From positions 8,556,001-8,620,000 of the forward strand of contig NZ_JARZAE010000004.1 in NCBI RefSeq assembly GCF_029892095.1: DNA of 64,000 bases, read 5' to 3'. Origin of the DNA: Kitasatospora sp. MAP12-44. Lineage in GTDB: Bacteria > Actinomycetota > Actinomycetes > Streptomycetales > Streptomycetaceae. Below, one piece after another: positions 52,268 through 61,499 of this stretch; the stretch's first letter is position 1, and each line of letters opens with the position of its first letter. The notes beneath the pieces are model-generated. The model made no database searches and was not told the DNA's origin. It saw only the letters and a list, made by a program, of their open reading frames with translations. The position numbers and the translations under genes are program-made.

Positions 52268-53592
52268 GTCAACGGGGGGACAGCCAGCGCGTCCACGAGC
52301 GCGGGGAGCGCACGGTAGTCGGCGAGGCTGCGCCCCGGGCGGGTGGCGATGGCGCGCAACTCGGGCCGGGGGAGCCCGGTGGCGTGCTCGCTGGCGGCGA
52401 TCCGGGCGAGCAGCGCTTGGTCACGGCGCTGGAAGTACTCCAGGAAGACCTGCTCGGTCTCGGCCAGCAGCCGCTCATGGCCGCCGCCGGGCCGCCTTCG
52501 CACCCGGACCCGGCCGACCGTGGCACTGTCGTGGCGCAGCCTGGCCGACGGGAGCTCGCCGGCCATGGCGCGCCACAGCGTCTCGTCCTCGAACGGCGCG
52601 GTGCTGTCCGGCAGTCGGGCCGGCTCGTAGTCGCGTTCCAGCAGCCGGGCCACGAGCACGTCCTCGTCGACCACCCCCAGCGGTCCGATCCTGTCCATCC
52701 CGAACACGGTCTCGGTGTGCAGCGTGGTGGGCACCAGGTTGCGGGCGGGCAGCAGCTCGACGGCCGGTCCCATGTCCGCGGCCAGGACCGGGATCCCATG
52801 GGCGAGGGCCTCGACCACCACTCGGCCGAGGCTCTCCCGGGAGGCGGTGCTGGGGAACAGCAGCACGTCGATCCGGGAGAGGAAGTCGGTCAGCTCCGAG
52901 GGGTGGAGCAGCCCGAGCGGGGTGACGGCCTCGGAGGGAACACCCTCGGACGCCAGCCGGGCGAGGATCGTCCCGGTCTCCCAGCGCGGGTGGTTGGGCT
53001 TGCCCGCGAAGACGAGTTCGGCCCGCCCTCCGGACTCCCGGTGGTACCGCTGGAACACCCCGAGCACCTGGTCGAAGTTCTTCGCCTCCGACAGCGCACC
53101 GAGGTAGCCGATCCGCAGGGGCGCGCCCGGCGGTGGGACCGGTGCCTGCGCGGCGTGCGGGATCCGCGCCAGCATCGGGTACGCCACCGCGGAGTTGCCA
53201 GGACCGGTACCCGGGAACTCGCGCAGGAAGACCTGCCGGGTGAACTCGCTCGGGAACAGGACCACGTCGCCGGGGCGGGTGAGCGGAGCGCACAGCTCCT
53301 CCTGGGTCCAGTAACCGGACCAGAAAGTGGTGTGCACCTCCCGGACGATCCGGAAGTCGGTGCCGTGCTGCTCCCGCCACAGGTGGTAGAGGTGCGCGTA
53401 CGGGCCGTTCCCGGCGTAGACCACGTCCCCGTCCCCGACGTTCGCCAGGCAGTCGCGGCCGGCCGTCTGATCGTGCAGGACGACGTCAGCACGGGCCGAC
53501 AGCAGCTGCGCCATCTGCTGGTGCATCAGCACGGCACCGTCCAGGATTCCGGAGAGGTTCACCGCCGTGTAGTCATGTACGTGCAATCGCAT
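52234..53592 (-). CDS. GT4-type glycosyltransferase
   Basis: 452 residues. The N-terminal half lacks a signal peptide and holds VHDYTAVNLSGILDGAVLMHQQM and DVVLFPSEFTRQVFLREFPG. The C-terminal GT-B half has LRIGYLGALSEAKNFDQVLGVF, ELVFAGKPNH and the nucleotide-sugar motif SRESLGRVVVEALAHGIPVLAADMGPAVELLP (E-x7-E). It is a retaining family 4 enzyme that would add a sugar to the cluster's product or intermediate. It is the last gene of the operon kinase-aminotransferase-transketolase-GT and overlaps the transketolase stop by 20 bases. Confidence 0.9.
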   Translation of the reverse strand: MRLHVHDYTAVNLSGILDGAVLMHQQMAQLLSARADVVLHDQTAGRDCLANVGDGDVVYAGNGPYAHLYHLWREQHGTDFRIVREVHTTFWSGYWTQEELCAPLTRPGDVVLFPSEFTRQVFLREFPGTGPGNSAVAYPMLARIPHAAQAPVPPPGAPLRIGYLGALSEAKNFDQVLGVFQRYHRESGGRAELVFAGKPNHPRWETGTILARLASEGVPSEAVTPLGLLHPSELTDFLSRIDVLLFPSTASRESLGRVVVEALAHGIPVLAADMGPAVELLPARNLVPTTLHTETVFGMDRIGPLGVVDEDVLVARLLERDYEPARLPDSTAPFEDETLWRAMAGELPSARLRHDSATVGRVRVRRRPGGGHERLLAETEQVFLEYFQRRDQALLARIAASEHATGLPRPELRAIATRPGRSLADYRALPALVDALAVPPLTYSLDSGPSGR

Positions 53593-55342
53593 AGTGCGCC
53601 TCCTGGCTGTTGCGGAACGACATCAGCAGGTCGCGCAGCTGTGCGGGGCTCATGCCGTGCCGCTGGAGCTGGATGTCGTGGACGCAGTTGTCGATGTCCG
53701 CCTCGACGCCGTGCACCGCGACCGGCAGCAGGTAGCGGTTGCGCAGCCACTCGCCGAACCCACCGTGCACGCCGTTGTACTCGACCGACAGGACGTGCCG
53801 GAACCGGGCCAGCCGCTCCACAACCTCCTGCCGGAGCACCGGGTTGAGCGCGGCGCAGTGCAGGTGGGGGATCCCCAGCGAGGCGTTCGCCCGGGCCAGC
53901 AGGGTGCTGGCGTAGCCGAAGCTGACCACCGCCAGGTCGCAGTCGCCGGCCTCGGGGGCGTTGAGCCACACCCCGTCGTCGATGTCCGCGGAGCAGTCCG
54001 CGGGCGGTTCGTCGAACCGGGCGTCGACCATGCTCAGCACGTGGACCGTTGAGGGTTCGCCCTCCAGCCGGTCCGTGCACGCCTGGAACTCCGCGGGCGT
54101 GATCGGCTCGTACACGCGGGTGTTGGCGATCAGTGCGAGCAGGTTGAAGGCGTTCGCCGAGCCGCCCCAGGCCCCCCAGTTGCGGCCCGCCAGCACCAGC
54201 AGGTTGCGTACGCTGGTCGACGCCTCGGTGAGCATGCTGAGCGAGTCCATGTAGTACATCGCGTCCGTGGCGACGACCTTCAGGTGCTCCGGCGGCAGGG
54301 ACAGCGTCAGCCCGATGCCGAGGCTCTCGGCGAGCCCGACGTTCTGGTACGGCACCTGTCCTGACAGTCCGAACCTGGCCGCCAGATCCGCGGTGAAGAC
54401 CGCGAGTTCGCGCCCCGACCGGCGCTGGAGCTCCGCGAGCCGCCGGCCGCCGGTGGAGGCGAAGGTCGGCCGGGCCGGAGCGGATCCGGTGCTCGGACGC
54501 CGGTAGCTGTGGCCGTCCTTGCGGGTGCGGCAGACCAGGGCGGTCGGGCCCGGAGTCGCGAGCAGCTCCGCCAGGGCGGCCTGGACCGCGGCAGAGTCCC
54601 TGCCGTCGACCTCCACCACGGAGCGGAAGTAGCTGCGCAGGTAGTCCCGGTTGAGCGGCTTGAGCAGCGGCTCGATCCCCATGTCATTGGCGTCGACCAC
54701 CATGATGAGGTTGCCGAGTTCGGCCTCGTCGGTGAAGCGGATGCACTCGAAGGTCACGCCCTCGTGCAGCTCGCCGTCGCCGGCCAGGCACACGACCTTG
54801 CGCTCGTCGCCCTGGCGCTTCAACTCCCATGCCAGGCTGACAGCCTGAGCGACACCGACACCGAGGCTGTAGCGCATGGTGTTGCGGAACCCCCAGTCCT
54901 GGTTGACCACACCGGTCATCCCGCCCTGGTGCAGTGTGGCCAGGGGCAGGAACGGCAGGTCGCCGCGGACGTACTGCTCGGCGTAGAAGCTGGGCGCGAT
55001 GTGGCCGCGGCCGACGATCAGGTCGGCCGGCGCGCGCGTACCGGCCGGGGGGATCAGACCCAGCTCGAAGCAGGCGCGTACGGTCGGGAGGGAGGACAGG
55101 CAGCTCTGGTGGTTGCCGGAGCCGGCGATCTCGTGCATCCGCAGCAGGACCTCGGCGCTGTCCCGGTACAGGCGCTCCGGCACGGCCGCCGCTATCTGCC
55201 GCATCGTCGCCAGCAGCCCGTCGCGCAGTCCGAGCCGGCGCAGCTGCGACAGCTCGCGCTGGACGGCAGCGTTCTCCTCGGGGGTCAGCTGCGGCGCGGA
55301 GGTGGCGACGGCCCGCTCGAAGTCCGCTGGCTGAGCGCCCAT
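53573..55342 (-). CDS. transketolase-like enzyme (single chain)
   Basis: 589 residues from the ATG at 55342, which overlaps the aminotransferase stop; a longer ORF extends upstream but is antisense noise in another gene's frame. Thiamine diphosphate motifs are clear: GRGHIAPSFYAEQ, VVCLAGDGELHEGVTFE ... VDANDMGIEP, and in the second domain NVGLAESLGIGLTL with the Glu that activates the cofactor. NWGAWGGSANAFNLL and VLSVEYNGVHGGFGEWL follow. It is shorter than housekeeping transketolases (about 660). It may move a two-carbon ketol or act on a pyruvate-like donor to build an unusual sugar chain. Confidence 0.88.
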   Translation of the reverse strand: MGAQPADFERAVATSAPQLTPEENAAVQRELSQLRRLGLRDGLLATMRQIAAAVPERLYRDSAEVLLRMHEIAGSGNHQSCLSSLPTVRACFELGLIPPAGTRAPADLIVGRGHIAPSFYAEQYVRGDLPFLPLATLHQGGMTGVVNQDWGFRNTMRYSLGVGVAQAVSLAWELKRQGDERKVVCLAGDGELHEGVTFECIRFTDEAELGNLIMVVDANDMGIEPLLKPLNRDYLRSYFRSVVEVDGRDSAAVQAALAELLATPGPTALVCRTRKDGHSYRRPSTGSAPARPTFASTGGRRLAELQRRSGRELAVFTADLAARFGLSGQVPYQNVGLAESLGIGLTLSLPPEHLKVVATDAMYYMDSLSMLTEASTSVRNLLVLAGRNWGAWGGSANAFNLLALIANTRVYEPITPAEFQACTDRLEGEPSTVHVLSMVDARFDEPPADCSADIDDGVWLNAPEAGDCDLAVVSFGYASTLLARANASLGIPHLHCAALNPVLRQEVVERLARFRHVLSVEYNGVHGGFGEWLRNRYLLPVAVHGVEADIDNCVHDIQLQRHGMSPAQLRDLLMSFRNSQEAHYAIART

Positions 55343-56670
55343 CAGCGGGTCCCGTGGGTCTCGTCGAGCGCCTCGGCGAGGGTGCGGCAGATGCTCTGGA
55401 CATCCTCTTCGGTGGTGACGAACGCCGGCGCGAGCACGATCCAGTCGTCCTGGCCGCGGATGATGAGCCCCCGCCGCAGACATGCCCGGGCCACCTGCTC
55501 GCCGAGGCTGCCGTCGACGACGTCCCCGGGCGTGGACAGCTTGACGCCGTAGAGGAGCCCCAGCGCTCGGACGTTCCCGCGGCTCCCCACCGCCTCCCGC
55601 AGCGCCGACTCGAAGCGCTCGGCGAGCTCGGCGATCCGCTTGGGGTACTCGTCCCCGGTGAACAGCCGCACCGCCGCGAGGCCGGCCGCCGAGGCCATCG
55701 GATTGGCCGCATAGGTGTGCGAGGGCGCGAAGGAGACGGGCCCGGAGCCGTCGCCGAGAACGGCGCTGATCCGCTCGTGGATCAGCACTGCGGCCAGCGG
55801 CGCGTACCCGCCGGAGATGCCCTTGCCCACGCACATCAGGTCCGGTGTGACCCCGAACGTCTGCGCGGCGAACGGCAGGCCGGTACGCCCGAACCCGGTG
55901 ACGATCTCGTCGAAGACCAGCAGGATGCCGTGCCGGTCGCAGATCTCCCGCAGCCTGGCCAGGTAGCCCTGCGGGGCGACGGCCATGCCACGGAGGTGGA
56001 TCACCGGCTCCACGATGATCGCGGCGAACGAGTCCGGGCCCTCCGCCTCGATGGTGCGTTCGATCAGCTCCGCGGCGAGCCGGCCCGACTCCTCCGCGGG
56101 GACGCCGAGGAAGTCCTCCAGGGCGTCGGGCGACCAGACGTGCACGGCGCCGGGCAGGCCAGGACCGAAGCGGCTGACGTCGGGACGGCCGGTCACCGAG
56201 AGCGAGCCGAAGGTGGCGCCGTGGTAGCCGTGGAAGTAGCTGATGGTCTTGTAGCGCCCGCTGTCGCCGGTCTCGCGGTGGTACAGCCGGGACAGCCGGA
56301 GCGCGGCCTCCACCGCCTCCGAGCCGCCGTTGACCAGCTTGGCGCTGACGATCCCGGGCGGTGCGAGCCCGACGAGTGCCTCGGCGAGTGCCAGGGCGTT
56401 CTGGTTGGTCCCGTGCAGCGGCGGATTGAACGCCATCCGGCCGAGCTGCGCGGCCACCGCGCTCCGGATCGGCTCGCAGTCGTATCCGAAGCAGGTCACG
56501 AAGACACCGGACATGGCGTCGAGGTAGCCGCGTCCCGCGGTGTCGAACAGCCTGATGCCCGAGGCGCGTTCGAAGAGGATGGAGTCCTCGGAGTAGGGCA
56601 CCTCGAAGCAGAAGGAGGAGAGGTCGGCGGGGGCGGGCCAGTTCGGAGTGCCAGGCGCTTCAGTGGTCAT
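55342..56670 (-). CDS. class III PLP-dependent aminotransferase
   Basis: 442 residues. SGIRLFDTAGRGYLDAMSGVFVTCFGY, VNGGSEAVEAALRLSR, YFHGYHGATFGSLSVTG, GILLVFDEIVTGFGRTG (PLP-binding Asp) and DLMCVGKGISGGYAPLAAVL with the Schiff-base Lys are in family order. Such enzymes aminate ketones or aldehydes, including sugar and aminocyclitol ketones. In this operon it would use a ketone made by the redox enzymes or the transketolase product. It overlaps the transketolase start by 1 base and follows the kinase by 2. Confidence 0.92.
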   Translation of the reverse strand: MTTEAPGTPNWPAPADLSSFCFEVPYSEDSILFERASGIRLFDTAGRGYLDAMSGVFVTCFGYDCEPIRSAVAAQLGRMAFNPPLHGTNQNALALAEALVGLAPPGIVSAKLVNGGSEAVEAALRLSRLYHRETGDSGRYKTISYFHGYHGATFGSLSVTGRPDVSRFGPGLPGAVHVWSPDALEDFLGVPAEESGRLAAELIERTIEAEGPDSFAAIIVEPVIHLRGMAVAPQGYLARLREICDRHGILLVFDEIVTGFGRTGLPFAAQTFGVTPDLMCVGKGISGGYAPLAAVLIHERISAVLGDGSGPVSFAPSHTYAANPMASAAGLAAVRLFTGDEYPKRIAELAERFESALREAVGSRGNVRALGLLYGVKLSTPGDVVDGSLGEQVARACLRRGLIIRGQDDWIVLAPAFVTTEEDVQSICRTLAEALDETHGTR

Positions 56671-56672
56671 CT

Positions 56673-57794
56673 TCAGTCCTCGGGAAGTTCGGTCTCGTCT
56701 GGGAAAGTGCTGGAAAGAAGCCGGTGCAGCGCGAGTCGGCGGCGGGTGTCGAGCAGTTCCAGGTAGCCGGTCCAGGCCGGACTCAGAAGGTCCCGTTCGA
56801 GGATGTCCTTGGCGATGTCCACGACCACGGGCACGGCCCGGGCGATGAGCAGTGGCATCAGCAGCCGCTCCTCGCCGGGGGCCAGCAGGCCCTGGCCCAC
56901 AGCGCGGGAGCGGAAGGCGCTCAGCGCGGCCTGGCGGGCCCCGGCTCCGCCCCGCACCCGGGCCGAGGTCTCGACGACCCAGGCGAGGTCCAGCAGCCGG
57001 TCTCCCACCGTCAGATTGTCGAAGTCGAGCACAGCGGCAACCTCGGGCCGACCGCCGGCGCCGAAGAGGAAGTGGTGGTGGTGCAGGTCGCCGTGGATCA
57101 CCCGTAGCCGCTCCGCAGGCACCTCCATCAGGGACGGGCGGGCCGCCAGCAGCAGGGGACGGGCGTCCGAGAGACCCTCCAGCGCCTCGACGGCGACCCT
57201 TCCCCAGGAGTCGTCACGTGACCGCGCCGACGGCAGCAGGCGGTCCACGCCGTCGTCGAGGGCGCGGAGCCAGTCCGCCTCGTCGACGAGGGCGGGCAGC
57301 CCGATCGACGCCAACTGCGCCACCTGCTCCGGCGGAAGGCCGTCCAGTACCGCGCGCAGTCCGAGGCCGGTGGTGATGACGGCGCGGGCCTGCGCGGCCG
57401 TGCTGTGCGCCGATGCCGTTCCGGCCACCAGCGGGATGAGCTCGCAGACATGTCCGTCCCGCCAGGCCGCGGGTTCACCGGCGGTGGTCGGCACAGCGAG
57501 GGGCACCGGAACGCCGACCTGGAGGCAGCGTTGGAGTATCCGCTGCTTGAGCGGGTAGAAGCGGGCGTCGCGGACGGCATCGGTGTTCAGCTGGACCTTG
57601 AACACATGGTCACGCCCACCGTGCACGGTCCGCCACAGAGCCGCCGTGTGACTGAGCGGCGCCTCTCCGCCGTTGGTCAGCGGAACCGGTCGGCTGCTTT
57701 CCCGGCGCACACCCCAGTGCGTGGAAAGAACATCATCAACCCATTCGATCGAGCCTGCCGTGACAGTGGGCCGGCGGGAATGATGATCCGTCAT
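56673..57794 (-). CDS. aminoglycoside phosphotransferase-family kinase
   Basis: 373 residues from the ATG at 57794 (GAGGG eight bases upstream); an in-frame ATG at 57812 lacks a ribosome site. The kinase fold reads HVFKVQLN, LPPEQVAQLA, then RLRVIHGDLHHHHFLFG with the catalytic Asp and AAVLDFDNLTVGDRLLDLAW with the metal-binding Asp. It could be a biosynthetic sugar kinase or a self-resistance kinase that phosphorylates the product. As first gene of the minus operon from the motif-bearing promoter it would be co-induced with the aminotransferase, transketolase and GT. Confidence 0.87.
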   Translation of the reverse strand: MTDHHSRRPTVTAGSIEWVDDVLSTHWGVRRESSRPVPLTNGGEAPLSHTAALWRTVHGGRDHVFKVQLNTDAVRDARFYPLKQRILQRCLQVGVPVPLAVPTTAGEPAAWRDGHVCELIPLVAGTASAHSTAAQARAVITTGLGLRAVLDGLPPEQVAQLASIGLPALVDEADWLRALDDGVDRLLPSARSRDDSWGRVAVEALEGLSDARPLLLAARPSLMEVPAERLRVIHGDLHHHHFLFGAGGRPEVAAVLDFDNLTVGDRLLDLAWVVETSARVRGGAGARQAALSAFRSRAVGQGLLAPGEERLLMPLLIARAVPVVVDIAKDILERDLLSPAWTGYLELLDTRRRLALHRLLSSTFPDETELPED

Positions 57795-57888
57795 TTCCTT
57801 TGCCCTCGCCATTCATCGCGTGATAGTCCGGCCGAGTCATTCCTTGTCCGTTGCGTGCATAAGATGCTCGACCCGGTCAGGGTGGCGG

Positions 57889-57907
57889 CACATCACCCGG
57901 TCGGGTA
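57889..57907 (+). promoter_or_regulatory. ACATCACCC motif in the kinase/asparagine-synthetase-like divergent promoter
   Basis: CACATCACCCGGTCGGGTA is identical over 19 bp to 50507-50525. It lies 95 bases before the kinase start and 206 before the plus-strand gene. The surrounding 57795-58112 holds no gene. Confidence 0.7.
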
Positions 57908-58112
57908 GCCGGCGGTTCGTGTGCGGAGGCAGCCGATGGCTGCCCGCCAGGGGGATGTGCGCGAGACCGCGGGGGTGTGAGTATGGGCGACCGAGCGGCG
58001 GAGACCGTGCGGGATGTGCGCGTCGGAAAGCAGCCGGGGCGGATTCGCCGAGGCGGATATTCGACCACGACGGGATTTCCAGAGGCACTCGTCGTCGAAC
58101 CGGAGGTAGCGA

Positions 58113-59927
58113 ATGTCCGGAATCACTGGCTGGGTGGACAGCGTCCGTGATCTGCGTGACGCGGACGCGGCTACCGCCCGGCTGACAGCCGACCTGGTGG
58201 CCCGCGGAGGGTCCGGCACAGGGATGTGGCACAGCCGGCACGCCGTGCTGGCCCAGCGCGTCGACGCGGCGTGGACCGGCAGCAGGGAACCCGCCTGTGT
58301 ACGGCAGGACGGTCGTCCGGCCGCGGTCGCGGTCTGCGACGGATACCTGCACAACGCACGGGAGTTGTGGTCGGCCGTCGGGCCCGGGGAGACCGCCGCA
58401 CCGGAGGGGCCCTCGGTGGCCGAGGTGGTGCTGCACGCCTATCTGCGGTGGGGAGCGGCGGCCGCGCAGCGGCTGGAGGGCTCTTTCGCCTTCGCCGTCT
58501 GGGACGCCCGCGGCCGGGAGCTGGTGCTGGGCCGCGACCGGTTCGGCGTGAAGCCGCTGAGCTACCTACCCACCGAGCACGGCGCGGTGTTCTCCTCGGA
58601 CGTGGCCGCCCTGGCCGCGCACCCCCTGGCGGCTCCCGAGATCGACGCGGAGGGGCTGTGCGCCCTGCTGACCCAGCTCCGGAGTCCGGGGCGCGGAACG
58701 TTGCGCGGCATGCGCGAGGTGCCGCCGGGCCATACCGTGCACCTGACCCCCGAGGGGGAGACCAGCCGCCGGTACTGGGTCCTGGAGGCCCGGCCGCATG
58801 AGCTGGACCTGGCGCAGACGATCCAGCAGGTGCGCGGTCTGCTCGACGACGCCGTGGCCGGAGAGTTGCACGGCACCGAGCCGGCGGTGCTGCTGTCCGG
58901 AGGCTTGGACTCCAGTGTGCTGACCGGACTGGCCGCCAGCGCCTCCGGTACCGCCCCGCGCACCTTCACCGTCGCGTTCGGTGACACGGCCGCGGCAGTC
59001 CCGGACCGGCCGTTCGCCCAGGACGTCGTGCGGTTCTGGAACTGCCGGCACGAGGAGGTCACCGTCCGTCCCGAGGAGCTGTCCGATCCGGTGACGCTGG
59101 CCACCGTGCTGGCGGCCAAGGACTATCCCTCGCCTTTCGGGGACAAGAACATCACACCCTTCCTGTTCAGCCGACGGGTGGCCGGACATGTCCCGGTGGC
59201 CCTGAGCGGCGAGGCGGCGGACACCGTGTTCGGCAGTATGGGCGGCCGTATCGACGATGACCGCGAGTTCACCGCGTTCCCCTGGATCGAGCGCACCCGC
59301 ACCTGGGGACTGGAGCACGGCATCGGCACCGCGCTGTTCGACGCGGAACTGCTGCGCGGCGTGGACGTCGGGGGCTACTGCGACCGACTGTTCCGGGAGG
59401 CGAGCGCGGAGGTGCCGCAGCTGCCCGGGGATTCCCGGCAGGACCGGTTGGGCCGGCAGTCGGACTACCTGATCACGACCCGGCTCCTGGAGCAGGCGGC
59501 CCACCACTCCGAGCGGCTGGGCGCCACCGCCGGACTGCAGGTGCGCTTCCCCTTCTTGGACCACCGGCTGGTCAGCTTCCTCTACAACGTTCCGGTGCAC
59601 ATGAAGTGGTTCGACGGCCGGGGCAAGAGCCTGTTGCGCACCATCGCCAAGGACCTCGTGCCGGAGTCGGTTCTCACCCGGGCCAAGGTGCCCTATCCGA
59701 TCACCTATGCCGACAGCTACAAGTCGGCGCTGGTGCAGCGGTTGCAGACGCTGCTGGACGACTCGACGGCTCCGGTCCGTCCGCTGATCGACGTCGCCGG
59801 GGTGCGGCAGGTCGTGGCCGACCCGGCCCTGCTGGACCGGGGCGGGTGGTACGGCCGGGCGAACGTGGAGATGGTCCTGCAAGTGGATGCCTGGCTGCGC
59901 CGGCTGCGCGTGCGCGTCAGCATCTGA
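58113..59927 (+). CDS. asparagine-synthetase-like amide ligase with a degenerate glutaminase domain
   Basis: 604 residues; GGAGG lies six bases before the ATG. The product begins MSGITGWVD: the Cys that must follow the start Met in AsnB (MCGITG) is Ser, codon TCC. The glutamine-binding NGEIYN region is VCDGYLHN. Both changes predict loss of glutaminase activity. The C-terminal half is a proper synthetase: VLLSGGLDSSVLTGLA (PP-loop), FTVAFGD, VALSGEAADTVFGSMGG and VRFPFLDHRLV. It therefore probably adenylates a carboxylate and joins it to an amine other than glutamine-derived ammonia, as beta-lactam synthetase and some antibiotic ligases do. It leads the NRPS operon. Confidence 0.9.
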   Translation: MSGITGWVDSVRDLRDADAATARLTADLVARGGSGTGMWHSRHAVLAQRVDAAWTGSREPACVRQDGRPAAVAVCDGYLHNARELWSAVGPGETAAPEGPSVAEVVLHAYLRWGAAAAQRLEGSFAFAVWDARGRELVLGRDRFGVKPLSYLPTEHGAVFSSDVAALAAHPLAAPEIDAEGLCALLTQLRSPGRGTLRGMREVPPGHTVHLTPEGETSRRYWVLEARPHELDLAQTIQQVRGLLDDAVAGELHGTEPAVLLSGGLDSSVLTGLAASASGTAPRTFTVAFGDTAAAVPDRPFAQDVVRFWNCRHEEVTVRPEELSDPVTLATVLAAKDYPSPFGDKNITPFLFSRRVAGHVPVALSGEAADTVFGSMGGRIDDDREFTAFPWIERTRTWGLEHGIGTALFDAELLRGVDVGGYCDRLFREASAEVPQLPGDSRQDRLGRQSDYLITTRLLEQAAHHSERLGATAGLQVRFPFLDHRLVSFLYNVPVHMKWFDGRGKSLLRTIAKDLVPESVLTRAKVPYPITYADSYKSALVQRLQTLLDDSTAPVRPLIDVAGVRQVVADPALLDRGGWYGRANVEMVLQVDAWLRRLRVRVSI

Positions 59928-59950
59928 CCGCTACCGGCACGAGGAAACGG

Positions 59951-61468
<1,518 letters not shown>

Positions 61469-61499
61469 ACGCCTACCGACTACGCAAGGAGAGCACGGC

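Noticed and set aside
55343-55834. Upstream extension of the transketolase ORF
   Set aside because: Runs through the aminotransferase in a shadow frame; the ATG at 55342 overlaps the aminotransferase stop, the expected coupling.
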